Below, one piece after another: positions 1-11,219 of a stretch of 64,000 bases of DNA. Origin of the DNA: Acomys russatus (Eukaryota; Chordata; Mammalia; Rodentia; Muridae); assembly GCF_903995435.1 (NCBI RefSeq), contig NC_067145.1, forward strand, positions 36,318,637 through 36,382,636. Direction: 5' to 3'. The translations under genes and the position numbers were made by a program. Each line of letters begins with the position of its first letter. Positions within the stretch are counted from its first letter, which is position 1. The notes below the pieces were generated by a model that did no database searches, had not been told where the DNA came from, and saw nothing but the letters and a program-made list of their open reading frames with translations.

Positions 1-225
1 AAGGACTTACTGAGACTTCAAAGTGATGATGTTAATGCAATAAGTGACTGTGCAAACAAAATAAGAATAAGAATGCAAATTCATATTTACTTACAGCATG
101 AAATGCATACACAAAGTAAATAAATGCAGTTTCTTGTAGGGACCAGAGATATGAGATAGGCAGAGGTAAGAATGAAACAGGAAGAGATTAAAAACAAAAA
201 AACAAAAAAACAAAAACAGGCCTTA
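1..225. other. Unassigned AT-rich flank
   Basis: I see no gene or recognisable repeat here apart from an A-rich run (about 189-220) just before the B2 element. A short open frame that runs into the next element is chance. Confidence 0.6.
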
Positions 226-419
226 GAGGCTGGAGAGATGGCTCAGAGGTTAAAAGCACCACCTCCTCTTCCAGAGGTCCTGAGTTCAATTCCCAGCAGC
301 CACATGGTGGCTCACAATCATCTATACTGTGATCTGATGCCCTCTTCTGTCCTGCAGGTGAACAGGCAGACAACACACTGTATACATAATAATAAATAAA
401 TAATTCTTTAAAAACAACA
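226..419 (+). mobile_element. B2 SINE
   Basis: The element opens with the tRNA-derived head (GCTGGAGAGATGGCTCAGAG) and continues through the CACATGGTGGCTCACAATCA core to an AATAAATAAATA tail, as in rodent B2. It is flanked by an imperfect direct repeat around AACAGGCCTTAG on the left and AACAGGTCTTAG on the right, consistent with L1-driven insertion in the sense orientation. Confidence 0.9.
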
Positions 420-429
420 ACAGGTCTTA

Positions 430-535
430 GGTAGCCTAGACTTCTCTGGGACACTATGTAACCAAGGAATTAAAGATGACTTTAAATGTCTGATCCTTCT
501 GTCTCCACCTCCGCAGTGCTGGAGTCAGAGGTGTT
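430..535 (-). mobile_element. Old B1/PB1-type SINE fragment, antisense
   Basis: The complement resembles a decayed 7SL-derived monomer. ACTATGTAACCAAGG, GATCCTTCTGTCTCCACCTC and GTGCTGGAGT are worn versions of antisense B1 landmarks. It is truncated and diverged, so the subfamily is open. Confidence 0.6.
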
Positions 536-1018
536 CTGTTTTCAAGGTGCTACAGAGCCTATTCAGAGCTTTGCATGTGTTGGGTTATGCAGCATTCCAC
601 CAACAGAGCAACAGCCAAAAGCTCCTGGAGTTTTCGAAATACATTTCCCACCAATTATTTACTTGTATAACACTCAAATATTACTCATTAAGAATTAAAG
701 TTAACTTGAGAAACAACACTGTAGAGGCAAAGCAGAGAGTACTTGCGGCACATGGGTCACACCGTCTCCATAATAAACTGGTTTTTTTAGATGCATTCAT
801 CTGCCAGCTGTCACCATGCAGTCTGCATATTATGAGGCCAACAAATGTCACATCACTTCACACATACTGCTTATTGTCAGGAACCACACCATATATGGTT
901 CCTGCTCTTTAGCAGAACATATCTGCGTGTGATCCTTTTGTTGACAAGATTGTGGCCAGGTTTTCTACGTGAGTCTTCAGAAAATTGAAAAATCGTGTTC
1001 AGCAAATGCCCGTTTTAT
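536..1018. other. Unassigned sequence with a small hairpin
   Basis: No gene or repeat family was recognised. A perfect 8-bp inverted repeat (AGGAACCA at 879-886 and TGGTTCCT at 896-903) could form a short hairpin. I attach no function to it. Confidence 0.5.

Positions 1019-1019
<1 letters not shown>

Positions 1020-1068
<49 letters not shown>
1020..1068. repeat. (CA)n microsatellite
   Basis: An uninterrupted AC dinucleotide run of about 49 bases. Pure runs of this length are usually polymorphic. Confidence 0.98.
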
Positions 1069-1070
<2 letters not shown>

Positions 1071-2145
1071 AACAACAAAATCCCCAGTAGTACCAGTTAC
1101 TACCATGATTTTAATTAATTGCCCACCAAACTGCCTTAAAGAAAGATGAGCAATTGGTATGAATATGTGCATATCTTGGGGCCTAGGGTGAGCTTCAGCA
1201 CTCAGGTGGTACAGAAGGTGGCACCCTGTCCTAAGGGCATTTAGAAGCAGGCTCAGCCTGCAACCCAGGGAAAATACAGGCTTATTTCTAAAACAAGAGA
1301 ATTTCCCAGAGGCAAGCCTGCTCTGGGCCCACCAGTCAAGGCCAAGCTCTGAGTCCCCCATTGTGCTCCTTGCTAATGATACAGGCTGCCCATTTCCTTA
1401 ACAAGCCGGGTTTGTTCACTGGAAAATGTAACAAATAATTTCAAGGTTATGTCACTCTTGGCAAGGGCTGGACTGCTGGTAGAAAAAGGAAGTTTTCAGA
1501 GCAAGGCAGAGACTGAAATCTTGTTTGTAACCAACAGCCTAAAATCTGCTGTGGAGCCCTGCCGGTCAAGTTTATAGGATTTTGCGGGCTGGAAGTCAGG
1601 GGATATCAGCTGGATTTTTCAAAGGACATATGTTAGGAGAGACAAACTCACGTTAATTCTGCCTTTACTAGCGAGGGAAGAGCTCTGAAACACACAAGAT
1701 ATTTTGTTTCGGTCCAGGAAAGGTTTGCAGGATGAGAGTTAGGCTGCCTTTGCTTCTACTCACAGCTGCCTCTGATCACTTGGAGATGCTATTTGCATGG
1801 AAATTCATGGGCCTGCCTTCTCTAGGCCTTCTGCTGTGATGTCATTGTTGGTTGTCTCTAGACAAGCAAAGAGAGAGGCATTAAGGAGAGCTGAAACTCT
1901 GGTAGCAGGCCAGCTTTATGTTAAGCAGGGCAGTCCCATAGACAATTACTAACATTTTCAGGGTCAGTTTCATGGTGAAACCTGTTAAAAACGCTTTCTG
2001 CTTTGCTTTAGGAAAAGCAAAAAGCATTTCACACCCTCCCTGAGAATGGTTCTAGCTTTACTTTTTTAGGTCTCTAGATGACCTGGGGTGAGTCCTGATC
2101 TCACTACTCTCTTGTGCTAGGGGGAGAGTTGCTCTACTGACCTTT
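1069..2145. other. Unassigned single-copy-looking sequence
   Basis: About 1.1 kb with no SINE, L1 or gene that I recognise. Base composition is ordinary. An imperfect inverted repeat rich in GCTTT/AAAGC lies near 1995-2030. Conservation cannot be judged from the sequence alone. Confidence 0.5.
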
Positions 2146-2500
2146 TAAAAATAATATATTTGAAAGTATAATATAATTACATCATTTCCCCTTTCCTTTC
2201 CTTCATCCAACTCCTCTCATGTACCTTGCTCTTTTTCTCCTTTCTTTTTTCTTTCTTTCTTTCTTTCTTTTTTCTTTTTTTTTTTTTTTTTGGCTTTCTG
2301 AGACAAGGTTTCTCTGTGTAGCCTTGGCTGTCCTGGACTCTCTTTGTAGACCAGGCTGGCCTTGAACTCACAGAGATCCACCTGACTCTGTGTCCGGAGT
2401 GCTGGGATTAAAGGCATGTGCCAGTACCTCCCGGCACCTTGCTCTTTTTCAAGTGGTCTTTTTCTTTAATTGTTACAATTGCAACAGTCAGAGACCATTA
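2146..2500 (-). mobile_element. L1 3'-end fragment, antisense, split by a B1
   Basis: TATAATTACATCATTTCCCC at the left is the antisense signature of an Lx-type L1 3' terminus, seen again in related form near 33650. The match resumes after the B1 with a second copy of ACCTTGCTCTTTTTC and then TTTTTCTTTAATTGTTA. One old L1 tail was therefore interrupted by the later B1. Confidence 0.65.
2238..2435 (-). mobile_element. B1 SINE with TTTC/poly-T tail, antisense
   Basis: Antisense B1 reading from a T/TTTC-rich tail (2238-2291) through GACAAGGTTTCTCTGTGTAG to the reversed head near 2435. Perfect 15-bp target-site duplications (ACCTTGCTCTTTTTC at 2223-2237 and 2436-2450) flank it, so the insertion is intact and fairly young. 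It landed inside an L1 3' end. Confidence 0.95.
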
Positions 2501-2792
2501 AAGAAAACCATGAGAGATTAAAATGAAAAGAAAAGGAGATCATATGTTGCCCAATCCGTGATGATACATCTGCAACACAGTTCCTGCTTCTAAGGCTCAG
2601 GAATCTTTGCTAGGGAAAGTGAAGACTATAATTAAACAGAAAGTTTGCTGTAAGGTTTTGTCTCCTAGAAATAGGATAGAGGTTACCCCAATAAAGTCCC
2701 GCCAACACAGCTGCCCAAATAAGACCACAACAAGTGCTGATTTTCAAAGAAGGCTTTAATAGAAGGACCATGGATGGTAATTTAAAATCCAG
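2501..2792. other. Unassigned sequence
   Basis: About 290 bases between two repeats. I recognise nothing in it. Confidence 0.5.
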
Positions 2793-3180
2793 CCTGGAAA
2801 ATGGCTTAGCTATAGAGTGCTAGCTGTCCAAGCATGAGAACCTCAGAACCCATGTGGAGGGAAAAAAAAGCCAGACATGGTGGTACGTAATCCTAGCTCT
2901 TAGGAGATGAAGATGGATGGATGGACAGACAAATGGATATCTGAGTGGATAGATGAGACTCAATGGCCAGCTCACCTGGCTATCTCCAAGTTCAGTTAGA
3001 GACCCTGTGTCAAGAAAACAAGATGGGCAGCACCTGAGGAACAACTCCAAAGGCTGTCCTCCACTCTGTAAATGCATATCTAAACAAGTACATATAAAAT
3101 TGCATATTGCATGTGCTCGCACCCAGGCACATTTACACATACACATGTACAAAGCCAACCAATTAATTAAAGAAATAAAA
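2793..3180 (+). mobile_element. B4-family SINE (ID-like head, B1-like middle)
   Basis: An ID-like head (ATGGCTTAGC, then CATGAGAACCTCAGAACCCA) is followed by a B1-like stretch (CCAGACATGGTGGTACGTAA). The B4-type tail contains AACAAGATGGGCAGCACCTG and a CACA-rich end. The order fits B4/RSINE composites. A GGAT-rich expansion near 2910-2955 interrupts it. Confidence 0.75.
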
Positions 3181-3837
3181 TTCATATGCAATGCACAAGT
3201 TTCCCCCGAAGGAAATTTGAAAATATACTCAACCCTATGCACAGGAACTACTTCTAAGAAGCTCCCAGCTTCAGTCCCTTGTTCAGCCACCAGCTTATTT
3301 AGCCATGTGTGTGAATCTCAGCTCACTCCATGCTCTGTAGCAGGCCACTTTCCAAGACTTATTCCAATGTATAGAATTATGTTACAATCCTATAATAATT
3401 GAGTTCAAAATTATTGCTGTATATACTTTAGACTAAAATGTGCTGAAAATTTAAAACAACTTCTGCTTATAGCATATTCTATATTTTGGCATTTTGGCCT
3501 TAGTTACAGTGACACTTGCCAATAATAACATTTAGCATGCAGAGGTCCCAGTCACACTCCTGAGAGGACACCTGACTCTGTTCGCTAAAAGAAGCTTTTT
3601 TCCTTTTTAAATAAGTACATACTTTCACTTACATTTTACTTTAAGCCAACGTGTGGCAACCACTACACTCTTCTATTCAGTCTTGGTAAGAAACAGGAGA
3701 GGAAAATACATGTGCAAAAAGCATTCCAAGAGATTGTTACTGTTCCCTTTGACTCTCCTCTACTCTTACACTACTACCCTCAGAAAAAAGAGACACTTAG
3801 AAAAACAGTAAAGAAAACTTACTTGTGCTTTCATTTG
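3181..3837. other. Unassigned sequence
   Basis: No gene or repeat recognised over about 650 bases. Confidence 0.5.
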
Positions 3838-3920
3838 ATTTTTTATTTTTTGAAACAAGGTTGCCCTATGAAACCTTGGCCGGCCTGAAACACACTTTAT
3901 AAACCAGGATACACAGGGTC
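3838..3920 (-). mobile_element. B1/PB1-like fragment, antisense
   Basis: TTTTTTGAAACAAGGTTGCC, CCTTGGCCGGCCTGAAA and TATAAACCAGGAT are worn antisense B1 landmarks. The fragment is short and diverged. Confidence 0.55.
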
Positions 3921-3957
3921 ACCTTGTTTTAGTTTACTTATTTGTTTTGAGTCTTGA

Positions 3958-3963
<6 letters not shown>

Positions 3964-4008
<45 letters not shown>
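3964..4008. repeat. (CA)n microsatellite
   Basis: An uninterrupted AC run of about 45 bases, directly right of a short TTTGTTTTGAG stretch. Confidence 0.98.
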
Positions 4009-4012
<4 letters not shown>

Positions 4013-4318
4013 TGTTTTTATTACATCATAGAAAAAACCCAGCTTTTTCAAAGAGTGTCTTATGCTACAATATGAACATGAAATTTGAGATGCATAAGAC
4101 AAGCTCTAGATACTTTAAAAATTAGGTGATCAAACCTGCAAGCCCTAACCTTTACCACGTAAAATGCTATAACACACAGTATATGTAGTATATACTGAAT
4201 AAGAGCCAACAAAACATATGCTTCAGTACATTCTCATGACTGGTGACACACACAATAAATCAGTAAAGCCATTATCTCCTTGAAGTAGAAAACAAACATG
4301 TAAAATGGATGCATACCT

Positions 4319-4416
4319 ATGCACATACCTCTGTATTATGAAAATATACATGACTTAATGCACGTATATGCACATACCTCTGTATATATGAAAAATACAC
4401 AAGTGTATATATGCCT
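4319..4416. repeat. Imperfect 49-bp tandem duplication
   Basis: ATGCACATACCTCTGTAT starts at 4319 and again at 4368. Both copies continue into TATGAAAA-type sequence, so this is a two-copy tandem duplication in AT-rich DNA with related shorter motifs around it. No coding content is apparent. Confidence 0.7.
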
Positions 4417-4519
4417 TGCATGTACTTCTGTATGCACTAATATATATACACAGGTGCACAGAAGAATGCAAGAAGCTGGAGAAATAGCACATTAGTTGCA
4501 AACAAGTGACACCACAATT

Positions 4520-4523
<4 letters not shown>

Positions 4524-4556
<33 letters not shown>

Positions 4557-4580
4557 ACATATATATGTACATATATATTG
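4524..4580. repeat. (TA)n tract
   Basis: An alternating AT run at 4524-4557 continues into ATATATATGTACATATATAT-like sequence. It is a low-stability, potentially cruciform-forming stretch. Confidence 0.9.
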
Positions 4581-4689
4581 TCAGAAATACATATTTATGA
4601 ACAGGAACACACACATTTTCTTAAATGTAAAATACAATCTTCTCACTCTGCACATGTAAACGTTTTTTAGAACTAACCATTTGCTACTA

Positions 4690-5900
4690 GAAAACCGGTT
4701 AGTATGCTCTTTCCTGGGAAGGACTATTTCTTCCACTTTCAGCTTTCCTTAATTGCCTGTAGTTCTTTGTCTACAGTTAAGGCCCGTGACCTTTCCTCAT
4801 TCCCTGTTGGCATGTCTATCTGTGCTCTCCTTGTTTATGTCATGTTTAGGCAGCCACATGGTTAAGACCCTTTTTGGCCCAGCCTCTCTGAAATTTCTGG
4901 GAAATACAATCTCACAGGAAACTTCCTGTTCCTCTGGCTCTTGCAATCTTACCATTCCATTTTCCATAACAATCTCCTTGTGCAGGAGTTGTGTTGCAAA
5001 TGCATTAGTTGGGCCTGGGAGCCATAACTCTTCATTTTTATTGGTTGTGGGTTTTTTTGTAATTATCTCCATTTGTTAAGTTTTTGTTGTTGTTGTTGTT
5101 TGTTTTTTTGTTTGGTTTTACTTTGTTTTTGAGGATGGGTAGGAACCACACTTAACTGTGGATGTAAAGAGAAATATTTAGAATGAGGTGATTGGAGGTC
5201 CTCCTCCAACATTCATGACCTCACTGGCCCTGTGTAGTTGGCATAATTTCCCTCACGTTAATGTTAAGTGGGCCTTAAATATAACTAGAGATATGTGGGC
5301 AGCCATCAAGTTATGTGTGCCACTATTGTATTCTGCTAGGCTATTCTATGCTGTCATTGTTGGGGTTCATGGGTATCATATCTATTGTAGAGGGTAAGAA
5401 AATTCCCTCCCTTGAAAGCTTGCATGGTGCCCTATGGTACTGTGAGAGCCAGTTCTCATGGAGAGAGCTTTTGGATCAGATCTAGCTCAGGTCTTCTAGG
5501 CACTGTATCTGTAGTACATTGAGTTTTCAGCAATAAGGAGTTACTTTCTACATCTGGGTGCAATCAACAGCCATAGCCTATACAGTTTGGAGAGACTCTT
5601 GGACAACCTGACCAATTCAAAAGGGCTTCTTATGACTAGTGTGGGGTTTTTTGTTATATAATCTATAGCTTTGAGGGTGGGTTTTGTCAGCCCAGATGGT
5701 ATATTTTCATTTAAACTATATATGTACACACCAACTTACATGTATTATAGATATTTTAGGTAGATAGTTAATAGTATGACTCCTTATGGTGTCTTCAAAC
5801 ATCCTTACTATTATTTACTGTCCTCCCTACTTATCCCATATTTATCTCCATCCTCCATGCTAATTAGAGCCTCTTCTCATTTTCCCCATGGGTGTGAGGA
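4690..5900 (-). mobile_element. L1 (Lx-like) 3' UTR, antisense
   Basis: This long non-coding stretch is homologous to 33810-34790 in the same orientation. Shared landmarks include GTTCTTTGTCTA followed by a GTTGAGGCC-like run, the TAGCATGCCTATT/TGGCATGTCTATC pair, and ACAATCTCACAGGAAACTTC against ACATTGTCACAGCAACTTCC. I recognise it as the 3' UTR of an old rodent L1 read from the complement. A (GTT)n/(GTTT)n patch lies at 5083-5127. The right boundary is uncertain. Confidence 0.65.
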
Positions 5901-6194
5901 CAATATGGCTATAATATCTATTACTAAACTGATAGCCAGGTTATTCAGATGGTTTGTTTTTCTAGGTGAGTGTTTCCTTCTGCTCTCACTGACCCATATC
6001 CATCCCTCCTGAAGCTTTGTGCTAGGTTGAAGAAGATAACTTTCCCTAAATAGGAGAGGGTTGGTCTTACATCAGGGGTATATGAGTAGCTTGTGCTCCC
6101 TTGCTAGAACAGCCAAAGAACTTGTCATGGTGACATGTCTTAAGATCTGTTCAATTTATTTTTTGAAGTGGCCTTTTTATTTGTCTGGAATTAT
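5901..6194. other. Unassigned sequence
   Basis: About 290 bases. It could be further decayed L1 3' UTR, but I cannot show that. Confidence 0.4.
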
Positions 6195-6350
6195 CCAATG
6201 AAGCTATTCTGGATAGCCAGTGAGCTCTAGAAATCTACATACCCGCATCCCAGCACTGAGATCACAAATGCATCACACCAGCTGTTGCCATGTTTTTGAG
6301 ACTGAATTCAAGTACTTATGCTTGAAAGAAAAGTAATCTACTGTCTTAGT
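6195..6350 (-). mobile_element. B4-type SINE fragment, antisense
   Basis: GATAGCCAGTGAGCTCTAGA, CGCATCCCAGCACTGAGAT and TCAAGTACTTATGCTTG are antisense B4 landmarks in the right order. Both ends are degraded. Confidence 0.6.
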
Positions 6351-6456
6351 CATCTTCTCCACACTGATGGCTTCTCCTTTTAAAGATACTTGTAAAGTCT
6401 TGAAACCCACTGTTTGTGACAGCTAGGATTTCAACAGATAGATAGATGATAAACAG

Positions 6457-6458
6457 AT

Positions 6459-6489
<31 letters not shown>

Positions 6490-6491
6490 AA
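6457..6491. repeat. (GATA)n/(GAAA)n simple repeat
   Basis: A GATA-like start (from about 6437) passes into an uninterrupted GAAA run ending at 6491. Confidence 0.95.
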
Positions 6492-6654
6492 TCAGACCTT
6501 TTCAAGAAAATGGAGAAGACTTGAAAAGGACCGAGTCTCAGTTTGCTGTCTATAAGTGTGTTCCTCGCCTCCTTACCAGCCGCTGAGCTCTGAGAACAGG
6601 CATAGAATTATATGGAGGTCATCAAGGTACTCATTTGAATCCAATTTTCTCTTA

Positions 6655-6790
6655 CTAAGACAAGAAGCTTTGACACCTTCTTCTGACCACTGTGGGCAAC
6701 ATGCATGCATGTGGTATACGGACATACCTGCAGGCTAAACATCTATACATATATTACTACTAGTAATAAACTCATGGTATAAAGAGAAAA
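6655..6790 (+). mobile_element. B2/B3-type SINE, 3' half
   Basis: CACCTTCTTCTGACCACTGT, GCATGCATGTGGTATACGGA and CATACCTGCAGGCTAAACAT match the 3' half of a B2/B3 SINE in sense orientation. The head is unrecognisable or missing. Confidence 0.55.
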
Positions 6791-8151
6791 AAAAGGTCAA
6801 AATGAGTAATTGTGAGTTTTGACAATCTAGAATGTATCCAACTTAAATCACAGAGTAAATCAGAACAAATGAGGAACAACTATAAAGCCAAAGTATATTT
6901 TTTATAAACAGACTAAAGTCTGTGAATATGAGTGTTATCTTTAATATTAACAGTCAAATCTGAGTACCAAGTCTGTGCTATGTACTTTTCAAAATACCTC
7001 ACACATCTGTCCTCATAAATGTTCTCAGAATGATAAAGAGGGATATTACTCAAGGACAGAGAAAACTCACAGTAATGTTAATCCAAATGTAGCCAATAGC
7101 ATAAATGAAAAACAAATGACCAGGACTTACTCAAGCAGGCTGCTGGATGTCTATTCGCTACACATTGGATCATTCCTTCCAAGGCAGGAGGGAGGCTCCT
7201 AAAACTCCGGAAATGAACAAACTCACGAAGTTCTAGTAGCTCCTGAAACATACAAGATTCACAAGCCCCATCCTCCATGAATACATGACTGATAAGAATA
7301 GCTGAAAAAATTAAGAAACTGTTAGAAATGTCTAGAAGTTGTGCAAGGAGCATCGAGAACTGAGTTTTCATGAGACATCATCCATACTCTTGTAAGTACC
7401 CTCCTCTTATTTGCAATACTCTTACAAGTAGCCCAGGAAAATTCCCTGGTTCACTAACATCTGCTGAGGTGGACTGTCTTATCTAATAGGAATAGACACA
7501 CCTGGTCACAGCTGTCCAGGAAAGTCACATAACACATGCTGGCAGGGGTTTCAAAGTTAACAAAGCTCAAAAATCTCATCTTGGAGTTCCTTGGAATACT
7601 GGAATACTAGAAGGTAGTGTATATCAAGAGCCTATAAAGTCAAGTGACACAGAAAGTCATGGCAGATGACAGCAAGAAGGAAAAATCAGAACAGCAACAA
7701 TTCCAAAGAATACTAACCATAAAAAGGAAAAACAGTCAGAGCATGGTGACTGTGGACAGAATGCATGACAAGGCATGGAGGCCAGGTTTCATCACACTGG
7801 GATCTGGAACTTGCACACGGCTCTTAAAAACCAGCAAACTGCATGGATGATGATCAGCGAGCTCACAGAAGAACACAGAAGTGCTGACATGATATGGATA
7901 TAAGTGCTCAAATGTAAAAATCAAAGGCAAAAATGAAATACCATTTACCATCAAACTAAGCAGTAAAATGAAGTCACACAGAACTCAGTGCCATGGGCCG
8001 ATGGGCATGTGGAGCAGCGCAGAAGAGCCACAAAAGCAGTTTGCATTAAACTAAACTGTTGTATACACTGTCACATCACAATTCCTAATCAAATAAATGC
8101 CCCCAAAATATAAACATGAGGATCTGTTAAAAAAAAAAAAAAAAGATACTT
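6791..8151. other. Unassigned sequence
   Basis: About 1.36 kb without a confident gene or repeat. Part of 7890-8130, which ends in an A16 run, loosely resembles very old L1 ORF2 text such as AAAAATGAAATACCATTTACC. I do not call it firmly. Confidence 0.45.
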
Positions 8152-8164
8152 AGAAATGTCATGT

Positions 8165-8338
8165 CTACCAAGAAGAGACTTGATACCCTATGAGCATATA
8201 AAGGGGGAGGAAGTCCCCCTCAGGCACAGTCATAGGGGAGGGGAGTAAGGGGAAAATGGGAGGGAGGGAAGAATGGGAGGATACAAGGGATGGGATAACC
8301 ATTGAGATGTACCAAGAATAAATTAAAAAAAAAAAAAA
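8165..8338 (+). mobile_element. Young L1 3' UTR, 5'-truncated insertion
   Basis: Starting in ACCAAGAAGAGACTTGATAC and ending with AAGAATAAATTAAAAA, this is the terminal ~170 bases of a rodent L1 3' UTR, sense, with an A tail. Perfect 13-bp target-site duplications (AGAAATGTCATGT at 8152-8164 and 8339-8351) flank it. Closely similar tails occur at 16770-16935 and, inverted, at 55428-55600, so one fairly recent L1 family is represented three times. Confidence 0.93.
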
Positions 8339-8491
8339 AGAAATGTCATGTGAACATTTCATAATGGCTCAAAATTGGAGACAATCCCCTCTGTCACTTG
8401 TACAATGTTTGATAAATCTGAAATATGTTTATACCATTACTGAGTATGCCTGATAGAGGGTGAATATCAGGCATATCCAGTATTTTACGGA

Positions 8492-9006
8492 TGGGGCTAG
8501 GGAGATGGCTGGCTGGTACTGTAGAGCTCTTGTTACAAAACCATAAGACTATGAGCTCCAGCCCCAGTATGACAAGGTTGGGAGTGGGGTGAGAAAGATG
8601 GCTCAGTAGTTGAGATCACATTTTACCCTTGAGGGGATCCTGGTTCAGTTCCCAGCACCCACAATAGTTGTCTCAGAACTGCCTACAACTCCAGAGGATC
8701 TAACACTCTTCTTCTGGACTCTCCAGATACCTTCACTCACATACCTCCTACACATAGAAATAAAAATAAAATGTATTCTAAAAGCTGGGCACATTGGCAC
8801 ATGCCTATAACCCCAGCACTATGGAAGCAAAGGCAGGAGGATCCTTAGAGATGCTAGGCAGCCAGTATGGCTAAACTGGTATGCTACAGATTCAGTAGGA
8901 GACAGTGTTTCAAACAGTAAAATACACAACAGTTGAGGAACATACCCAACACTGATCGCAGCCTTTGTGCATTCACACATGTGCACATGTCCACCCCCAC
9001 CCACAT
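8492..9006 (+). mobile_element. B4A-type SINE, split by a B2/B3
   Basis: The head (GGGGCTAGGGAGATGGCTGG, about 8494-8587) and the B1-like body plus tail (AAGCTGGGCACATTGGCAC onward, about 8782-9006) read as one B4A element when the inner SINE is removed. The tail ends in CACATGTGCACATGTCCACC. Confidence 0.65.
8588..8781 (+). mobile_element. B2/B3-type SINE nested in a B4
   Basis: AAAGATGGCTCAGTAGTTGAG, CCTGGTTCAGTTCCCAGCAC and CTCTTCTTCTGGACTCTCCA, followed by an AAATAAAAATAAAATG tail, mark a B2/B3 element in sense orientation. It lies between the two halves of the B4 element, so it is the later insertion. Confidence 0.8.
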
Positions 9007-9650
9007 ATCAATTATGATTTCCATAATGTAATGCTTGACAATAGACACAGTGTAGGCTTAAAAATAAGATCCTCTAACTAAAATAAATAACTAAATATTG
9101 GTAGAGGTCTTCCAGAATTGAACAACCCCTAAAATCAGATCAAATTATTAATTCTGCCCCCACTCATAGGTCATTAGTAACGACTGTGGCTAGGTCTAGG
9201 GGCTACCTGGCCAGGTTAGGCATAGAAGGCAGATACTTGGTGAAGTTTCACAGCCTCCTTCCTATGAGACACAATTCCTGTTGGAACAGAAACCATCCCA
9301 TGTGGTATTCCAGACAATGGTTTTCTTTTAGCTAATCTTCTAGTCACTTACTCTCACACGAAATGGGACTTAACACGGCTTATCCTGACATTTTAGATAT
9401 AGGAAGGACCATTGCTGATGTTCAAAGCCAGAGACATTATAAGGATAAATTACTTTATCTGAATCAACTTGAGGTCTAAAAGAAAACTGCTAAGACACTA
9501 CTCTTAGGGGAGACTCATGAAATCAACATCTATCTCTGATGCCGACGTGTTGTTAGAGCTCAGATATGTTTGAGTACATCAAAGTGGAAATTGAGACAAA
9601 GACACTTCCAGATGGAGATGCAAAGTTTCATCTGGAAGCTCTTCCCTTAG
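9007..9650. other. Unassigned sequence
   Basis: About 640 bases with no gene or repeat that I recognise. Confidence 0.5.
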
Positions 9651-9663
9651 AAGGCATTTCCTC

Positions 9664-9789
9664 AGTTGGACACGCCTTTAATTCCAGCACTCAGGAGGCA
9701 GAGGAAGGCGGATCAATGGTGAGTTTGAGGCCAACCTGGTCTACAAAGCAACTCCAGGACAGCTATGGCTACACAGAGAAACCCTGTCT

Positions 9790-9829
<40 letters not shown>
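9664..9829 (+). mobile_element. B1 SINE with 39-A tail
   Basis: Sense B1 (CACGCCTTTAATTCCAGCAC to CACAGAGAAACCCTGTCTC) followed by about 39 uninterrupted A residues. The 13-bp target-site duplication AAGGCATTTCCTC is present at 9651-9663 and 9828-9840. The long pure A tail and perfect TSD point to a recent insertion. The extreme 5' end of the B1 is missing or altered. Confidence 0.95.
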
Positions 9830-9834
<5 letters not shown>

Positions 9835-9840
9835 TTCCTC

Positions 9841-11219
9841 TCTTGCAGCCATTTGATTAGAAGTTTTTCACTCTTTCACTCTTGGTTTCCCAGCTTCTTG
9901 TTCATCATTCATCCATAGCATATATTTCTATTTCCAGCTTGTTTTTAATTATTTGTATTTAACATCTTGATTTCCAAATGAAGAATTCACTAAATACTTA
10001 ACGAATTAGCAGTGACAATGGTGTTTCCCTTAAAATAAGCAACACTTAAAAAAATTATGAGAATGCTAATTTGGTATGCCTGTTGGAATCCGATGCCAAA
10101 GAGATGTTAAAGAGAATGGCAACAAAAGCAAAGATGCTGAAATAATTTGTACTCTCTTACTCTGTGCAAGATGACGTAGTCGTGGACACACAGTCTAGAT
10201 AATTCTTGCTGTAAGCAATCTGGGTTGATTACATGTGGGGAGAAAAGAGAGAATGAATTCCTGGCCATGCATACCAAAATGTTAGCTGTAGAAGAGCTAT
10301 CACCTGAGAGGTATGAGTCTAAACAGCTTGGACTCACTATCTATTTATGAAGCCTGAACTTATTTTTAACAAATAAATTGAGCAGGACTAGCCAAAAATA
10401 AATCTTCTGATGCACACACCTTTGACTTCTATGAATTATCTAGAAATCCAATCTTATTTGTTGTTACTGCTATACAGCAGACCCAAACTATCACTCCAAG
10501 TTGAACAGCACCTGTTCTCTTTAGCTTTGTCCATACACTCAGGAACAGCACATAAAGGCCAGTGACTGGCTCTCATCGTACTGTATGTGCATGCCTAGAT
10601 GCATGCCTGCTTGTGGTTCCAGTTACATGCAAAATGTGCCAAGATGCAGGCCAACACTCAATTTTTTGACACAATGCACACATTATACCTTAATACAGAC
10701 CCATACCCATCACACTGCACACATGCCTGGCTCTTGTTACACTGCACATACGTAACTGGATACAGGCCTACACTTGTTCCCCTCATACTAAACATGTAAG
10801 ACAAGAGATTATTTCAACGTTGGCAGAATAAGAGGTTAGTACTCAAGTGTAGCAGTGACTAATGTAGCAGCCATTAATGTTTTATCCTAGACAGCTCATT
10901 CAGGATTTAAAAAAAAATAAAGGAAGGAAGAAGAATACCAATAAAAGACTAAGCAGCCTGTTCCCCCTTCATGTTGCTGGCTCACACGACAGATCCCCAT
11001 TAGTGCTAACTAAAGTTTCTGAATTTCCCATGTCCACCAGGCTAAGTGGAAAATTTTGGCAACCGACCCCAGAAACACATTCAGCAGCAGTATCTTGCCT
11101 TTTCAGATTTTTTTTTTATACAAAAGCTCCACCAAATCTTGCATTTAACATTGTACTCATTAAGTTTGATTAGAACAAAGTTGAATGGTTTAAAAAAAAA
11201 AAAAAGACCGTGAACTAAT
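9841..11219. other. Unassigned sequence
   Basis: About 1.4 kb with no gene or repeat recognised. A patch at 10580-10800 is rich in GCATGC and CACTGCACA words without a clear period. Confidence 0.5.

Noticed and set aside
1999..2026. Imperfect inverted repeat TGCTTTGCTTT/AAAAGCAAAAAGCA as a hairpin RNA
   Set aside because: The stem is short and mismatched with a 3-base loop. It does not look like a precursor hairpin.
2820..3402. Two overlapping frames of about 150 codons on opposite strands
   Set aside because: They lie across a B4 SINE and its flank. The low stop density is inherited from the repeat.
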